Shown: positions 18,663 to 28,652 of the stretch, in pieces
How the letters are laid out: every line of letters begins with the position of its first letter
Position numbering within the stretch: the stretch's first letter is position 1
Source of the DNA: Ramlibacter montanisoli
Lineage (GTDB): Bacteria; Pseudomonadota; Gammaproteobacteria; Burkholderiales; Burkholderiaceae_C
Reading direction: 5' to 3'
Length of the DNA stretch: 64,000 bases
NCBI RefSeq assembly: GCF_013087525.1
Contig: NZ_JABFCS010000001.1
Span: 2,542,001 to 2,606,000, forward strand
The notes under the pieces: generated by a model
What the model was told of the DNA's origin: nothing
Databases searched by the model: none
Seen by the model: only the letters and a program-made list of their open reading frames with translations
Made by a program: the position numbers and the translations under genes

Positions 18663-19220
18663 TTGGACGCAGCCCCTGCCATCGCCATCCGCGCCGCCGC
18701 CGTCGGCGACGTGCCCCTGATCCTCGGCTTCATCCGGGAACTCGCGATCTTCGAGAAGGCGGAACACGAGGTCACCGCCACCGAAGGCCACATCCGCCGC
18801 ACGCTGTTCGGCGAGGACGCCCGGGCCCGCGCCCTGCTTTGCAGCGTCGACGGCACCGATGCCGGCTTCGCGGTGTACTTCTTCAACTACTCCACGTGGC
18901 AGGGCCGGCCGGGCCTCTACCTGGAAGACCTGTACGTCTCGCCCGCCTACCGCGACCAGGGCGCGGGCAAGGCGATGCTGCAGCATCTCGCGCGCCTGGC
19001 CGTGGCCAACGACTGCGGCCGCTTCGAGTGGAGCGTCCTGGACTGGAACGAACCGGCCATCCAGTTCTACCGTTCCATCGGCGCGGTCGCCATGGACGAA
19101 TGGGTGCGCTATCGGCTCACGGGCGACGCGCTGGCGCGCTTCGCCGGCGTCAGCGAGACGGAGGCAGGCCCAGCGTCGGCACCAGCCCCTCGCAGAACGT
19201 CCGTTCCTCCCGCAGGATGA
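18663..19220 (+). CDS. GNAT acetyltransferase, diamine/polyamine type
   Basis: TTG start (TTGGACGCAGCC). The first 155 residues are a GNAT domain of the spermidine/spermine acetyltransferase type: [47 protein letters not shown], then [19 protein letters not shown], the acetyl-CoA loop, and [21 protein letters not shown]. The last 30 residues are Ala/Pro-rich and overlap the 3' end of the convergent NIPSNAP gene by 71 bases, so the stop may be displaced by a frame error. Substrate likely an amine; not certain. Confidence 0.8.
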   Translation: MDAAPAIAIRAAAVGDVPLILGFIRELAIFEKAEHEVTATEGHIRRTLFGEDARARALLCSVDGTDAGFAVYFFNYSTWQGRPGLYLEDLYVSPAYRDQGAGKAMLQHLARLAVANDCGRFEWSVLDWNEPAIQFYRSIGAVAMDEWVRYRLTGDALARFAGVSETEAGPASAPAPRRTSVPPAG

Positions 19221-19482
19221 AGCGCTCGCGCTGCGCCAGCGCGAAGTTCTCGCGGCCTTCGGGGTCGGCCCGCAGGCGCGCGCGGTAGCTTTCGTAGGCC
19301 GCCAGGCTGTCGAAACCGATCAGGCCCCAGGCGATGTCGTTGCTGCCTTCGTGCGGCAGGAAGTAGCCGAGCAGGTGGCCGCCGCAGCGCGGGATGATGC
19401 GCGCCCAGTTGCGCGCATAGGCCGCGAAGGCTTCGCGCTGGAAGGGATCGATCTGGTAGCGGATGAAGCAGGTCAGTTGCAT
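19150..19482 (-). CDS. NIPSNAP family protein
   Basis: 110 residues. [20 protein letters not shown] with [20 protein letters not shown] and [20 protein letters not shown] is the ferredoxin-like alpha/beta fold of NIPSNAP (dimeric alpha-beta barrel) proteins. Role unknown in general; members are small, and often sit next to regulators or oxidoreductases. Here the gene is divergent from an ArsR-type regulator with a perfect palindrome between, so it is probably its target. Start ATG at 19482 is followed by the core strand at once. Confidence 0.8.
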   Translation of the reverse strand: MQLTCFIRYQIDPFQREAFAAYARNWARIIPRCGGHLLGYFLPHEGSNDIAWGLIGFDSLAAYESYRARLRADPEGRENFALAQRERFILREERTFCEGLVPTLGLPPSR

Positions 19483-19533
19483 GGCGGTCTCCACGTGGCG
19501 GTGCTCCGCATGATCGGCCGCACGCGCTGCCCG

Positions 19534-19557
19534 ATGCTTCGTTCGCGAACGAAGCAT
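19534..19557. promoter_or_regulatory. Perfect 24-base palindrome, likely ArsR operator
   Basis: ATGCTTCGTTCG and its exact reverse complement CGAACGAAGCAT stand back to back with no loop, centred on TTCGCGAA. The site lies between NIPSNAP (start 19482) and the ArsR-type gene (start 19587), the place expected for an autoregulated divergent operator. An extra half-like GTTCGC follows at 19558. Confidence 0.7.
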
Positions 19558-19586
19558 GTTCGCAAGCCCTGGTGCAAACTCCGCGC

Positions 19587-20315
19587 ATGAACCCGAACCC
19601 GGTCGCCCGCATCGCCGCGCTCGTGGGCGATCCCGCCCGCGCCGGCATGCTGCTGGCGCTGATGGCGGGACGCGCGCTGACCGCGAAGGAACTCGCGACG
19701 GTGGCCCACATCACGCCGGCGACCGGCAGCCGGCACCTGTCGCTGCTGGTGGACGCCGGCCTGTTGCGGGTCAGCCAGCAGGGACGGCACCGCTACCACC
19801 AGCTCGCCTCGCCCGAGGTCGCGCGCCTGCTGGAAGGCATCATGCAGCTGGCCGTGACAGGCAGCACGGCCCCCGCGCTGTCCACCGGGCCGCGCGATCC
19901 GCGGATGCGCTTTGCCCGCACCTGCTACGACCACCTCGCCGGGCGCCTCGCCGTCGCCCTGGCGGACCGCCTGGTCGAAGAGCGCGCGGTCGTCATCGAC
20001 GACGAGACGGCGGTACTGACGGACCGGGCACCCACCGTCCTCGCGTCGCTGGGCCTGGCCGACATCGCGCAAGCGCAGGGCAGCGGCAAGCGGCCCGACT
20101 GCCGGCCCTGCCTGGACTGGGGCGAGCGCCGCATGCACCTGGCCGGCCGGCTCGGCGCCCTGCTCTGCACGCACTGCCTGCAGCAGGGGTGGCTGCTGCA
20201 GAAGGCGGGCAGCCGCACGCTGGAACTCACGCCGAGCGGCGCAACGGCCTTGCGCGATTGGCTCGGCGTGCGGCGCTGGCAGGAACTGGCGCAGCCGGAA
20301 GCAGGACGCGGATAG
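19587..20315 (+). CDS. ArsR-family transcriptional regulator
   Basis: About 242 residues. A winged-helix domain occupies residues 5-80 ([20 protein letters not shown], then [20 protein letters not shown] and the wing [17 protein letters not shown]), followed by a C-terminal part starting with [20 protein letters not shown]. That helix-rich C-terminal domain is longer than in SmtB/ArsR metal sensors. It has two CxxC pairs (CRPC and CTHC) that could bind a metal or sense redox, but this is only seen in sequence. Divergent from NIPSNAP and preceded by a perfect palindrome. Confidence 0.85.
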   Translation: MNPNPVARIAALVGDPARAGMLLALMAGRALTAKELATVAHITPATGSRHLSLLVDAGLLRVSQQGRHRYHQLASPEVARLLEGIMQLAVTGSTAPALSTGPRDPRMRFARTCYDHLAGRLAVALADRLVEERAVVIDDETAVLTDRAPTVLASLGLADIAQAQGSGKRPDCRPCLDWGERRMHLAGRLGALLCTHCLQQGWLLQKAGSRTLELTPSGATALRDWLGVRRWQELAQPEAGRG

Positions 20316-20324
20316 TCCCCGCGC

Positions 20325-21158
20325 TCAGGCGGCGAGGAAGAGCGCCGGATCCACCATGGTGCGATTGAGCAGCACGCCCCAGTGCAGGTGCGGCCCCGTC
20401 GCGCGGCCCGTGGCGCCGACGGTGCCCAGCACCTCGCCGGTCCGCAGTGCATCTCCCGGCTTCACGCCGATGTCCTCGAGATGGCAGTACAGCGTGAGCA
20501 GGCCGCCCCCGTGGTCCAGCCAGACCGTGCGGCCGTTGAAGAAGTAGTCGCCGGTGTCGATCACCTGCGCCGCCAGCGGCGCCTGCACCGGCGTGCCGGT
20601 GGCAGCGGCGATGTCCATGCCCGCGTGCGGCGCCCGCGGCTGGCCGTTGAACACGCGGCGCAAGCCGAAGGAACTGGAGCGCGGCCCGGACACCGGAGCT
20701 TCCATTGCCAGCGCCTGCGTTTCGGCGGGCGCGGTGAAGGTCGCCATCACCTGCTGCTGGTGCTCGCGCTCGCGCGCGTGCCGCGCCTGGTCCTCGGGCG
20801 AGAGGTCCACCTGCCCGGGCGCGACCCGCAGCCGCTGTTCGAGGTACTTCTTGGGCCGCACCAGGTATTCCAGCGTGCGTTCGGCGCCCGCGGGCGGCAC
20901 GACGCGGATCCGCGCAGCGCCCGGGCGCGCGGCCAGCGGAATGCCGACCACGGCCGTCCACGCCGCCGGGTCCCCGATGACGAGCAAGGGCAGCGTGCCC
21001 TGGTAGGCCGCCGGCCGCTCGGCCGACGCGCCCAGCGCGATCCGCGCGACGCCTCCGGGAACGCTGGACGCTTTCGGCAGCGCCTCGCCATCGGCTGCGC
21101 GCGCGCCGCAGCCGAGCGCCGCAAGTGCGAACAACAGGGAGCGGCGGGTGGAGTCCAT
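20325..21158 (-). CDS. M23 family metallopeptidase (LytM-type), exported
   Basis: 277 residues: signal peptide with a Tat-like RRSLLFALAALG and a Cys soon after (possibly lipoprotein), a first domain with strands, then the LytM/M23 domain: FGLRRVFNGQPRAPHAGMD (HxxxD of the zinc site), IDTGDYFFNGRTVWLDHGG, LYCHLEDIGV and GPHLHWGV with the HxH motif. All zinc ligands are present, so an active peptidoglycan endopeptidase is expected in the periplasm. A domain before it (residues 35-110) resembles the N-terminal domains of M23 proteins of this kind. Downstream of the VWA pair on the same strand. Confidence 0.9.
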   Translation of the reverse strand: MDSTRRSLLFALAALGCGARAADGEALPKASSVPGGVARIALGASAERPAAYQGTLPLLVIGDPAAWTAVVGIPLAARPGAARIRVVPPAGAERTLEYLVRPKKYLEQRLRVAPGQVDLSPEDQARHAREREHQQQVMATFTAPAETQALAMEAPVSGPRSSSFGLRRVFNGQPRAPHAGMDIAAATGTPVQAPLAAQVIDTGDYFFNGRTVWLDHGGGLLTLYCHLEDIGVKPGDALRTGEVLGTVGATGRATGPHLHWGVLLNRTMVDPALFLAA

Positions 21159-21174
21159 CGAATGCGCGCCGGCT

Positions 21175-21800
21175 TCAGGCAGGATCAGCGCCGCGGAACT
21201 TCACCTTCACCGGCAAAGCGGGCTTCGCCCCCTGTTCCAGCATCCACTTCTGCGCGAACTCGGCCACCGTCTTTTCGGCGTTCGCCTGCTGCGCCCGCAG
21301 GTAGGCGGGCTCGGCGCCGCGCCGGGCAAGCTCCGGCCCGAGGTGCCGCACGACCGCCTCGCGATTGGGCGCGGCCGGCGGCGACAGCCAGCTCCTTTCG
21401 GTGGTCTGGATCTGCATGTCCTGCGTGTGGAAGGCCACCGGCACCTGCAGCTGCGGCTCGGGAACCGCCAGCTCGTAGTGGTCGCCGCGCGGCACCAGCT
21501 TCCATTCGGCGGCCAGCGGAATGCGGTAGACGAAGCGTGCGCGCACGCGGACGCGCGAGATGGTCGGCCCCAGCAGGTCCGGGCACTCCACGATCGGACA
21601 GGTGTAGCGCGAACTCCAGCCGAACTCCTCGACCTTCTCCAGCGCGCCGACTTCCAGGAAGCCCCCGGGCGTGCGCAGCAGCACGATGCGCGCGGGATCG
21701 AGCACGACCAGCGACTGCTCGTGCGGCGCACGCGCGAACCATGCCACCGCGATCAGGACCAGCACGCCGACGGCCAGACCCCAGCGCAGCGCGCCCTCAT
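21175..21800 (-). CDS. Membrane-anchored hypothetical protein coupled to the VWA gene (frameshifted start)
   Basis: Read as starting at ATG 21800, which overlaps the stop TGA of the VWA gene (ATGA). A G is missing from the G run at 21794-21796, so the intended N-terminus becomes MRGALRWGLAVGVLVLIAVA with a membrane helix. The rest, about 175 residues, is soluble, with strands LVVLDPARIVLLRTPGG and TISRVRVRARFVYRIPLA and then a helical AQQANAEKTVAEFAQKW tail. I recognise no family. Translational coupling suggests a partner of the VWA protein. Confidence 0.6.
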
Positions 21801-22828
21801 GCGATGCGCCCGAACCAGAGCACGGACAGCGCCGCCCCGGTCACCGCCAGCGCGGCCGCCACCAGGGCCAGCAGCGCCGTCACCTCGGTTTCGCGCGACA
21901 GCACCTGCATGCGCGAGCCGAGGTTGCCGTACACCGTGCGCAGCATTTCCGCCGTGCCCGCATGGTGGTACTCGCCGCCGGTCATGCGCGCCACTTCGCG
22001 CAGCGTCGGCTCGTCGAGCTGCAGGTAGATGGACATGCCGTCCATGGAGGCATCGCCGTTCACGGCGCCCAGGCCCACCACGTAGATCCGCACGCCGCGG
22101 TCCGCGGCCATCTTGGCGGCGTCCAGCGTGTCGATGCCGGTGGTGCGGCGGCCGTCGCTGAGCAGGATGATCGCGGCGGAATCGTAGGAACCCGGTGCGA
22201 CCGGCGTGACCTGCTTCGGCGCAGCCTTGGCCTGGTCGTCCAGGCTGCGTCCCTGCTTCCTGCTGCCGAAGGTCATCGCGCCCACGTCGAGGCCGTGGTC
22301 GGGAAACAGCTCGGCCAAAGCCACCACGATCGCGTTGCCGATCGCGGTGGCCCGCTGCATCTGGAAACCGTCGATGGCCGTGACCAGGCTTTCCCGGTCC
22401 AGCGTGGCCGCCTGCGCCACCTGCGCAGTGCCGGCGAAGGTGACCAGGCCAACCTCCACGTTCTTCGGCAGCTCGCGCAGGAACAGCTTCGCCGCCTCCT
22501 GGGCGGCGGCCAGCCGCGTCGGCTTCACGTCGCTGACGCGCATGCTGAGCGACACGTCCATGGCCAGCATGATCGTGGTGCGCGCCCAGGGCAGCGGGAT
22601 CCGCGCCGTGGGCCGCGCGGCGGCGAGCAGCAGCACGGCGCACGCCAGCAGCAGCAGCGCGGGCGGCAGGTGCCGGCGCCAGTTGCGCCGGTTGGCTTCA
22701 CGCGCCACGCCCACGCTGCTGTAGCGCACCGCCGACTTCGCGCCGCGCCGCAGCAGCCACAGGTAGGCCGCCACCAGCAGGGGCAGCGCCAGCATCAACC
22801 AGAGATACTGCGGCCAGACGAAGGACAT
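21797..22828 (-). CDS. VWA-domain membrane protein (BatA-like)
   Basis: About 343 residues: two N-terminal membrane helices (YLWLMLALPLLVAAYLWLL and HLPPALLLLACAVLLLAAAR), a von Willebrand A domain with MIDAS motif DVSLSM near residue 89 and the later TFAGTA and LLSDGRRTTG positions, and a last membrane helix before the C-terminus. This is the layout of BatA/BatB proteins of the aerotolerance type, which usually sit with MoxR ATPases and DUF58 proteins; none is in view here. Upstream of a small coupled protein and an M23 peptidase. Confidence 0.85.
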   Translation of the reverse strand: MSFVWPQYLWLMLALPLLVAAYLWLLRRGAKSAVRYSSVGVAREANRRNWRRHLPPALLLLACAVLLLAAARPTARIPLPWARTTIMLAMDVSLSMRVSDVKPTRLAAAQEAAKLFLRELPKNVEVGLVTFAGTAQVAQAATLDRESLVTAIDGFQMQRATAIGNAIVVALAELFPDHGLDVGAMTFGSRKQGRSLDDQAKAAPKQVTPVAPGSYDSAAIILLSDGRRTTGIDTLDAAKMAADRGVRIYVVGLGAVNGDASMDGMSIYLQLDEPTLREVARMTGGEYHHAGTAEMLRTVYGNLGSRMQVLSRETEVTALLALVAAALAVTGAALSVLWFGRIA

Positions 22829-22902
22829 GGGCGGTGCGTCGCGGTCGGCGTGGAACGCGGCAGTCCCGCCCACGCCGGTCGGCCGGGCACGGGCTGCGCG
22901 CC

Positions 22903-23298
22903 CTAATGATGCATCTCGCGCGTCTGCGCGCGCAAGGCACTTGTGCGCGCCCGCATGCCGCGCGTGACGGCCGCCACGTACTCGGGTGGCAAGCTGGCCA
23001 CGGGCATGGCCTGCACCCGCAGCGGCCTGCGCGGCGCCAGGACCTGCGGCTGTGCGAGGGGGACGACGGGTGGCGCGACCGGCTCCGGCTCGGCGATGGC
23101 CGGTTCGTCCTCGTCCCGCCGCACCAGCAGCCAGGTCGTCACCCCGGCGGCCACGCCGGCGATGCCGGCCAGCACGGCCACCATCGCCATCGCGGGCTGC
23201 CCTGCCATGGCCAGGCTCGCCGCCGCGAAGCCCACCAGGACCACGAAGGCGGCGATCAGCAGCAGGAAGGCGAGGCGCAGGCTGGTGGCGACTTGCAT
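22903..23298 (-). CDS. Hypothetical membrane protein
   Basis: 131 residues with two N-terminal membrane helices ([20 protein letters not shown] and [20 protein letters not shown]) and a Pro/Ala-rich cytoplasmic tail ending in a basic helix ([17 protein letters not shown]). A ribosome site AAGGAGA precedes ATG. No family recognised. The gap of about 74 bases to the VWA gene downstream makes an operon possible. The gene is divergent from glgC, over 211 bases. Confidence 0.5.
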   Translation of the reverse strand: MQVATSLRLAFLLLIAAFVVLVGFAAASLAMAGQPAMAMVAVLAGIAGVAAGVTTWLLVRRDEDEPAIAEPEPVAPPVVPLAQPQVLAPRRPLRVQAMPVASLPPEYVAAVTRGMRARTSALRAQTREMHH

Positions 23299-23509
23299 GG
23301 CGGTCTCCTTGCAGGGAAGGGATGCTAGCGTTGTGCCCCGCGAAGTGGGCACTGCGCGGCGGCCCATCCGGCGGGATGCGGCCTTGTCCTACGAAGGGCC
23401 ACAGCGGCGCGCTGGCCTCCCGCTGGTCGGTGGAAGGCGGTTGCGTCCTACATGGCCCTCCCCGGGCCTGACCGACAGTAGTTCGGCCTTGACAGGGGGA
23501 AACCAAGCC

Positions 23510-24829
23510 ATGAAAGAGAACCTGAGCATCCTCGAAGCCGTCGGCGGCGATGCGCGGGACAACGCAATGGAACGCATGATCCTGGCGCGCGAACTTCCCA
23601 AGCGGACCATCGCCCTGGTGCTGGCCGGCGGCCGCGGCTCCCGGCTGATGGACCTGACCGACCGCCGCGCCAAGCCGGCCGTGTACTTCGGCGGCAAGTT
23701 CCGCATCATCGACTTCGCGCTGTCCAACTGCCTCAATTCGGGCATCCGCCGCATCGGCGTGCTGACCCAGTACAAGTCGCACTCGCTGCTGCGCCACCTG
23801 CAGCGCGGCTGGAACTTCCTGCGCGGCGAGCACAACGAATTCATCGACCTGCTGCCGGCCCAGCAGCGCGTGGACGAGGCCTTCTGGTACCGCGGCACCG
23901 CCGACGCGATCTCGCAGAACATCGACATCCTGCGCGCCTACGGGCCGGAGTACATCCTGGTGCTGGCGGGCGACCACATCTACAAGCAGGACTACTCGCT
24001 GATGCTGCTCGACCACGTCGAGAGCGGCGCCAAGTGCACGGTGGGCTGCATCGAGGTGCCGCGCATGGAGGCGACCGCCCTGGGCGTGATGCACGTGGAC
24101 CAGAACCGGCGCATCACCGACTTCCTGGAAAAGCCCAAGGACCCGCCCTCGATTCCCGGCAAGCCGGACAAGGCGCTGGGCAGCATGGGCATCTACGTGT
24201 TCGGCGCCGAGTACCTGTACAAGCTGCTCGAGGCGGACATGAACGACGACGCGTCCGAGCACGACTTCGGCAAGAACCTGATCCCGCGCATCGTGGCCGA
24301 CGGCGGCGCGGTGGCGCACCCGCTGAACCTGTCCTCGGTGCCCGCCTCCACGCGGCACCGCCCCTACTGGCGCGACGTCGGCACGGTGGACGCGTTCTGG
24401 GCGGCCAACCTCGACCTCGCCTCCGACCTGCCGGAGCTGAACCTGTACGACCGCGACTGGCCGGTCTGGACCTACCAGGAGCAGCAGCTGCCGCCGGCGA
24501 AGTTCGTGCCGGACGAGCGCGGCCTGAACGGCGAGACCTCCAACGTGCTGATCTCCGGCGGCTGCATCGTGATGGGCTCCAACATCCGGCGCGCGGTGCT
24601 GTTCTCCAACGTGCGGGTGGAGTCCTGCTGCACCATCCACGAGGCGGTGGTCATGCCGGACACGGTGATCGGCCGCGGCTCGCGCCTGTACAAGGTGGTG
24701 ATCGACCGCGGCTGCCAGATCCCAGAAGGCATGGTGATCGGCGAGGACGCCGAGGCGGACCGCAAGCGCTTCTTCCGCACCGACAACGGCGTGGTGCTGG
24801 TCACCAAGGAAATGCTCGACAAGCTCTGA
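23510..24829 (+). CDS. glgC: Glucose-1-phosphate adenylyltransferase
   Basis: 439 residues with the full GlgC signature: [20 protein letters not shown] (nucleotide loop), [15 protein letters not shown] (activator region), [24 protein letters not shown], and the left-handed beta-helix with [20 protein letters not shown] and [12 protein letters not shown]. It makes ADP-glucose for glycogen. The usual partners glgA, glgB and glgX are absent from this window, which is unusual. ATG at 23510 has AGGGGGAAACC before it. Confidence 0.95.
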   Translation: MKENLSILEAVGGDARDNAMERMILARELPKRTIALVLAGGRGSRLMDLTDRRAKPAVYFGGKFRIIDFALSNCLNSGIRRIGVLTQYKSHSLLRHLQRGWNFLRGEHNEFIDLLPAQQRVDEAFWYRGTADAISQNIDILRAYGPEYILVLAGDHIYKQDYSLMLLDHVESGAKCTVGCIEVPRMEATALGVMHVDQNRRITDFLEKPKDPPSIPGKPDKALGSMGIYVFGAEYLYKLLEADMNDDASEHDFGKNLIPRIVADGGAVAHPLNLSSVPASTRHRPYWRDVGTVDAFWAANLDLASDLPELNLYDRDWPVWTYQEQQLPPAKFVPDERGLNGETSNVLISGGCIVMGSNIRRAVLFSNVRVESCCTIHEAVVMPDTVIGRGSRLYKVVIDRGCQIPEGMVIGEDAEADRKRFFRTDNGVVLVTKEMLDKL

Positions 24830-24898
24830 GGTTCGCCATGCGGGGAGCCGGGCCGCGCGAGGTTTGGTACAACCTCATGTTCCCCGTCCACTCCCCGA

Positions 24899-26127
24899 AT
24901 GAATCCCCAAGCCAGCCAACTCTGGACCGCCCCGCGCTGGGCCTTCGCCGTGCTGCTTGCCCTGCTGGGCATGCTCGGCCCGTTCTCCATCGACACCTAC
25001 ATCCCGGCCTTCTCCGGGATCGCGCAGAACCTGGGCGCCACGCCGGTGGAGATGCAGCAGACGCTGTCGGCCTATCTCTTCGGCTTCGCCTTCATGAACC
25101 TGTTCCACGGCGCGCTGGCGGACAGCTTCGGCCGGCGGCCGGTGGTGCTGTGGGGCATCGCGGTGTTCACGCTGGCGTCGGCCGGCTGCGCGCTGTCGCA
25201 GAGCATCGGCCAGCTGGTCCTGTTCCGCGCGCTGCAGGGGCTGTCCACCGGCGCGGGCTGGGTGGTGTCGCGCGCGGTGATCCGCGACATGTTCCCGCCG
25301 GACCAGGCGCAGAAGGTCATGAGCCAGGTGACCATCTACTTCGGCGTGGCACCGGCGATCGCGCCCATCATCGGCGGCTGGCTGTTCGTGCACGCGGGCT
25401 GGCACTCGATCTTCTGGTTCCTCACCGCGATCGGCGTGGCGCTGTGGGTGGCCAACTTCAAGCTGCTGCCCGAGACGCTGCACGAGACGCACCGCCAGGC
25501 CTTCAACGTGCGCAACCTGATGCGCGGCTACTGGCAGCTCGGCTCCAGCCCGCGCTTCTTGCTGCTGGCGCTGGCCAGCGGCATCCCCTTCAACGGCATG
25601 TTCCTCTACGTGCTGTCGGCGCCCGCTTTCCTGGGCGAGCACCTCGGGCTGGCGCCCACGCAGTTCTTCTGGTTCTTCCTGCTCACCATCAGCGGGATCA
25701 TGGCCGGGTCCTTCGCCAGCGGCCGGCTGGCCGGGCGCATCCCGCCCAAGCTGCAGGTGCGCTGGGGCTTCATCGTGATGGTGATCGTGTCGCTGGGCAA
25801 CGTGGCGGCCAACCTGCTGTTCCCGGCGCGCGTGTCCTGGGCGCTGGTCCCCATCATGCTGTTCTCGTTCGGGTGGGCGCTGATGGTGCCGGTGGTGACG
25901 CTGCTGGTGCTGGATCTCTACCCGGAGCGGCGCGGCATGGCCTCGTCGCTGCAGGCCTTCATCGGCTCCGCCGCCAACGGCATCGTGGCGGGTGCGATCG
26001 CGCCGCTGGTGATGCACTCCACGAAGCAGCTGGCGGTCGCGTCGCTGCTGATGATGAGCGTGGGGCTGTTCGCCTGGCTGTACGTGAAGAGGCGCTGGCC
26101 GGAGACGGAAGGGAAGCGCTGGCGTAA
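24899..26127 (+). CDS. Bcr/CflA-type MFS multidrug exporter (late frameshift)
   Basis: Twelve-helix MFS drug:H+ antiporter of about 408 residues: PFSIDTYIPAF in helix 1, the motif GALADSFGRRPVVLWG in loop 2-3, LVLFRALQGLSTGAGWVVSRAVIRD, the motif C APAIAPIIGGWL in helix 5, and AGSFASGRLAGRIPPK later. A G is missing at 26111-26113; without it the frame passes the stop and runs on into the helicase region. The corrected end is EALA-TAA at 26125-26127. Likely exports drugs or metabolites; no regulator adjoins. Followed by a bidirectional terminator. Confidence 0.85.
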
Positions 26128-26153
26128 AAAAGAGCGGCCGCAGCCGCTCTTTT
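26128..26153. terminator. Bidirectional terminator between MFS and helicase genes
   Basis: AAAAGAGCGGC, loop CGCA, GCCGCTCTTTT: a perfect 11-base stem with an A run on the left and T run on the right, directly after the MFS stop. It can serve both this gene and the helicase on the other strand. Confidence 0.8.
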
Positions 26154-26164
26154 CTTTCAACGCC

Positions 26165-26192
26165 TTGGGTCCCCGCCTGCGCGGGGATGACG
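26165..26192. repeat. REP-like short palindrome
   Basis: TGGGTCCCCGCCTGCGCGGGGATGAC, with inner CCCCGC/GCGGGG. This form (TCCCCGCnTGCGCGGGGA) is a widespread extragenic palindrome in betaproteobacteria. It sits between the two genes that converge here. Only one copy is seen in this window. Confidence 0.6.
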
Positions 26193-26194
26193 CT

Positions 26195-27780
26195 TTAGCG
26201 CGCCGGGCGTCCGCGGTTGCCGAAGTCCCGGCCGCCGCCGAAGCCGCCGTCGCGCGGGGCACCGAAGCCGCCGCCTTCACGGCGGTCGCCACCCCGGTTG
26301 CCGTCACGGCCACCGAAGGTCTTGGCGCCGAAGCCGGAGTGCTTGCCGTAGCCGTTGCTGTTCGGCGGGCGGCGGTCGCCCGGGCGGGCGGGCTTGCCGC
26401 CGAAGCCGGTGCGCGCCGGCGGGGGCGCGAAGCGCTGCTTGGGCTCCAGGCCGGGGATGGTCTCGGCGTTGAAGCGCTGCTTGCTGTAATGCTCGATGTC
26501 GCCGATCTTGCGGCGGTCGCGGAACTCGGCGAAGGTGATCGCCAGGCCGTCGCGGCCCGCGCGGCCGGTGCGGCCGATGCGGTGCGTGTAGTCCTCGCTC
26601 TTCATCGGCAGGCCGAAGTTGAACACGTGCGTGATCGTCGGCACGTCGATGCCGCGCGCGGCGACGTCGGTGGCCACCAGGATCTGCACCTGGCCGCGGC
26701 GCAGCGCCATCAGGCGGCGGTTGCGCAGGCCCTGCGACAGGGCGCCGTGCAGCGCCACGGCGCTGAAGCCCACCTGCTGCAGGTCCTCGGCGAGCGCGTC
26801 GCACTCGATCTGGGTGCTGGCGAACACGATGGCCTGGTCGATGCTGTTGTCACGCAGCCAGTGGTCCAGCAGCGCGCGCTTGTGCTGCGGGCTGTCGGCC
26901 CAGAACAGCACCTGCTTGATGTTGGCGTGCTTTTCCTGCGGCGAGTCGACCTGCACGCGCTGCGGCTGGCGCATCACGCGCTGGGCGAGCTGCTGGATGC
27001 GCGGCGCGAAGGTGGCGCTGAACATCATGGTCTGGTGGCGCGCGGCCGTCATCTGGTGCACCGCTTCCAGGTCCTCGGCGAAGCCCAGGTCGAGCATGCG
27101 GTCGGCTTCGTCGACCACCAGGAACTGCACCTTGTCCAGCTTGATCTGGCCGGAGCGCTGCAGGTCCAGCAGGCGGCCGGGCGTGGCGACCACGAGGTCG
27201 GCGTTCTGCAAGCGGGCGATCTGCATCTGGTAAGGCATGCCGCCCACCACGTTGGCGATGCGCAGGCCCTTGCAATGCTTCACGAGGTCGATGGCGTCGC
27301 TGCACACCTGCTGCGCGAGTTCGCGCGTGGGGCACAGCACCAGCGCGCCGGGCGTCGCCGCCTTGAAGGTGCGCGGGTTCAGCGGGTTCTTGCGCACGCG
27401 CTTGGGCGGCGTCTCGCCACGGGCGATGGCGTCGTCGTAGGCCTTCTTCTCGGCGGCTTCGGCGGCGGCCTGCTGGGCCAGCAGCGTGTGCAGCACGGGC
27501 AGCAGGAAGGCCGCGGTCTTGCCGCTGCCGGTCTGGCTGGAGACCATCAGGTCGTTGTAGGCCTGGCCGTCCACGTGTTCCTGCGCCATGGCCAGCCCGA
27601 TGCACTGCGTCTGCACCGTGGTCGGCTGGGTGAAGCCCAGGTCGGCAACGGCGGCCAGCAGTTCGGGAGCCAGGCCCAGCACGGCAAAGCCATTGGGCAC
27701 CGGGGCGGCGTTCACCGTCGAAGCGGCATCGGCCACGAAAGTGGCGTCGGCCACGGGGAGTCTTGAATGAAATCGGTCAT
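26195..27780 (-). CDS. rhlE: DEAD-box RNA helicase, RhlE-type
   Basis: Full set of DEAD motifs: Q motif with FTQPTTVQ, SSQTGSGKTAAF, PTRELA, TPGRLL, DEADRMLDLG, SAT, then the second RecA domain with VATDVAARGID and HRIGRTGRAGR. The C-terminus is Gly/Arg-rich (GFGGK, GGRDGNRGGDRREGG) for RNA binding. An insertion between the walls with KKAYDDAIARGETPPKRVRK is unusual. The start is unclear. ATG 27780 (MTDFIQDSP) joins the body if one C is missing from the run at 27755-27758; otherwise ATG 27841 is in frame. A CATAAT box on this strand near 27957 suggests a leader of 120 bases or more. Confidence 0.9.
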
Positions 27781-28037
27781 GAAAAATCCACGCGACGCTG
27801 CCCAGGGCGGGCGCGCCGTCATTGAAATGGTTGGTGAACATCAACCATTCCAACGACAAACAGGCCTGGGGCCTGCGGCCCAATTTGCTTCGCGAGAAGC
27901 GGGCCAGTGCGAGAAGGCGGATGCGCGATTCAGCTGCCGTGTAGCAGCAAGCCCGCGATTATGACAGGTTTCGGGTTTTCCCGCACCTGGTCATCTTTCC
28001 AGGTGGCTGGGGGCTGTCGAAGGCACCCCAACGGGCC

Positions 28038-28617
28038 TCACCCGAGCTTCAGGAAATGCTCCCGGTAGTGCGCAAGCTCATCGATCGACTCGTGCACGTC
28101 CGCCAGCGCCGTGTGCAGCTGCTTCTTCTTGAAGGAGGAATACACCTCGGGCTTCCAGCGCCGGGCCAGCTCCTTGAGCGTGCTCACGTCCAGGTTGCGG
28201 TAATGGAACCAGCCTTCCAGCGCCGGCATGTACTTCACCAGGAAGCGCCGGTCCTGGCCGATCGTGTTGCCGCACATGGGGCTGCCCTGCTTGGGCACGA
28301 ACCGGGTCACGAAGTCGAGGATCTGCCGCTCCGCTTCCGCTTCGGTGACGGTGGAGGCGCGCACCTTGTCGGTCAGGCCGCTCTTGCCGTGCGTGCCCTT
28401 GTTCCAGGAATCCATCAGGTCCAGCTGCGCGTCGCTCTGGTGGATGGCGATCGCGGGTCCCTCGATGCGCGGCTCGAGGTTCGGGCCGGTGACCACCACG
28501 GCGATCTCGATGATGCGGTCGCTCCGGGTCCAGTCCGGTCATTTCACAGTCGAGCCACACGAGGTTCTGGTCGCTCTTGGCCAGCGTGGCGGGAGGGGAA
28601 GCGGTCGGTTCTGCCAT
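28038..28617 (-). CDS. orn: Oligoribonuclease (frameshifted)
   Basis: DEDDh nuclease of about 190 residues: [15 protein letters not shown] (Exo I), then [37 protein letters not shown] (Exo II) and [14 protein letters not shown] (Exo III). The frame is broken near 28518-28525, where GAGCGACCGC should probably read GAGCGCGACCGC (a lost CG). Orn degrades di- to pentanucleotides left by RNA decay and removes pGpG in c-di-GMP turnover; it is essential in many gammaproteobacteria, so I take the break as a sequence error. Divergent from the M48 gene over 35 bases. Confidence 0.9.
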
Positions 28618-28652
28618 GCGGGCATTGTCGCCGATGGCCTACCATTGCAGGC

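Noticed and set aside
23489..23495. TTGACA near the glgC start as a -35 box
   Set aside because: It is only about 15 bases before the ATG, too close for a promoter of this gene.
24899..27766. A 955-residue frame from the MFS exporter through the whole helicase region
   Set aside because: A lost G at 26111-26113 hides the MFS stop; the remainder is antisense shadow of the helicase, with low-complexity composition.
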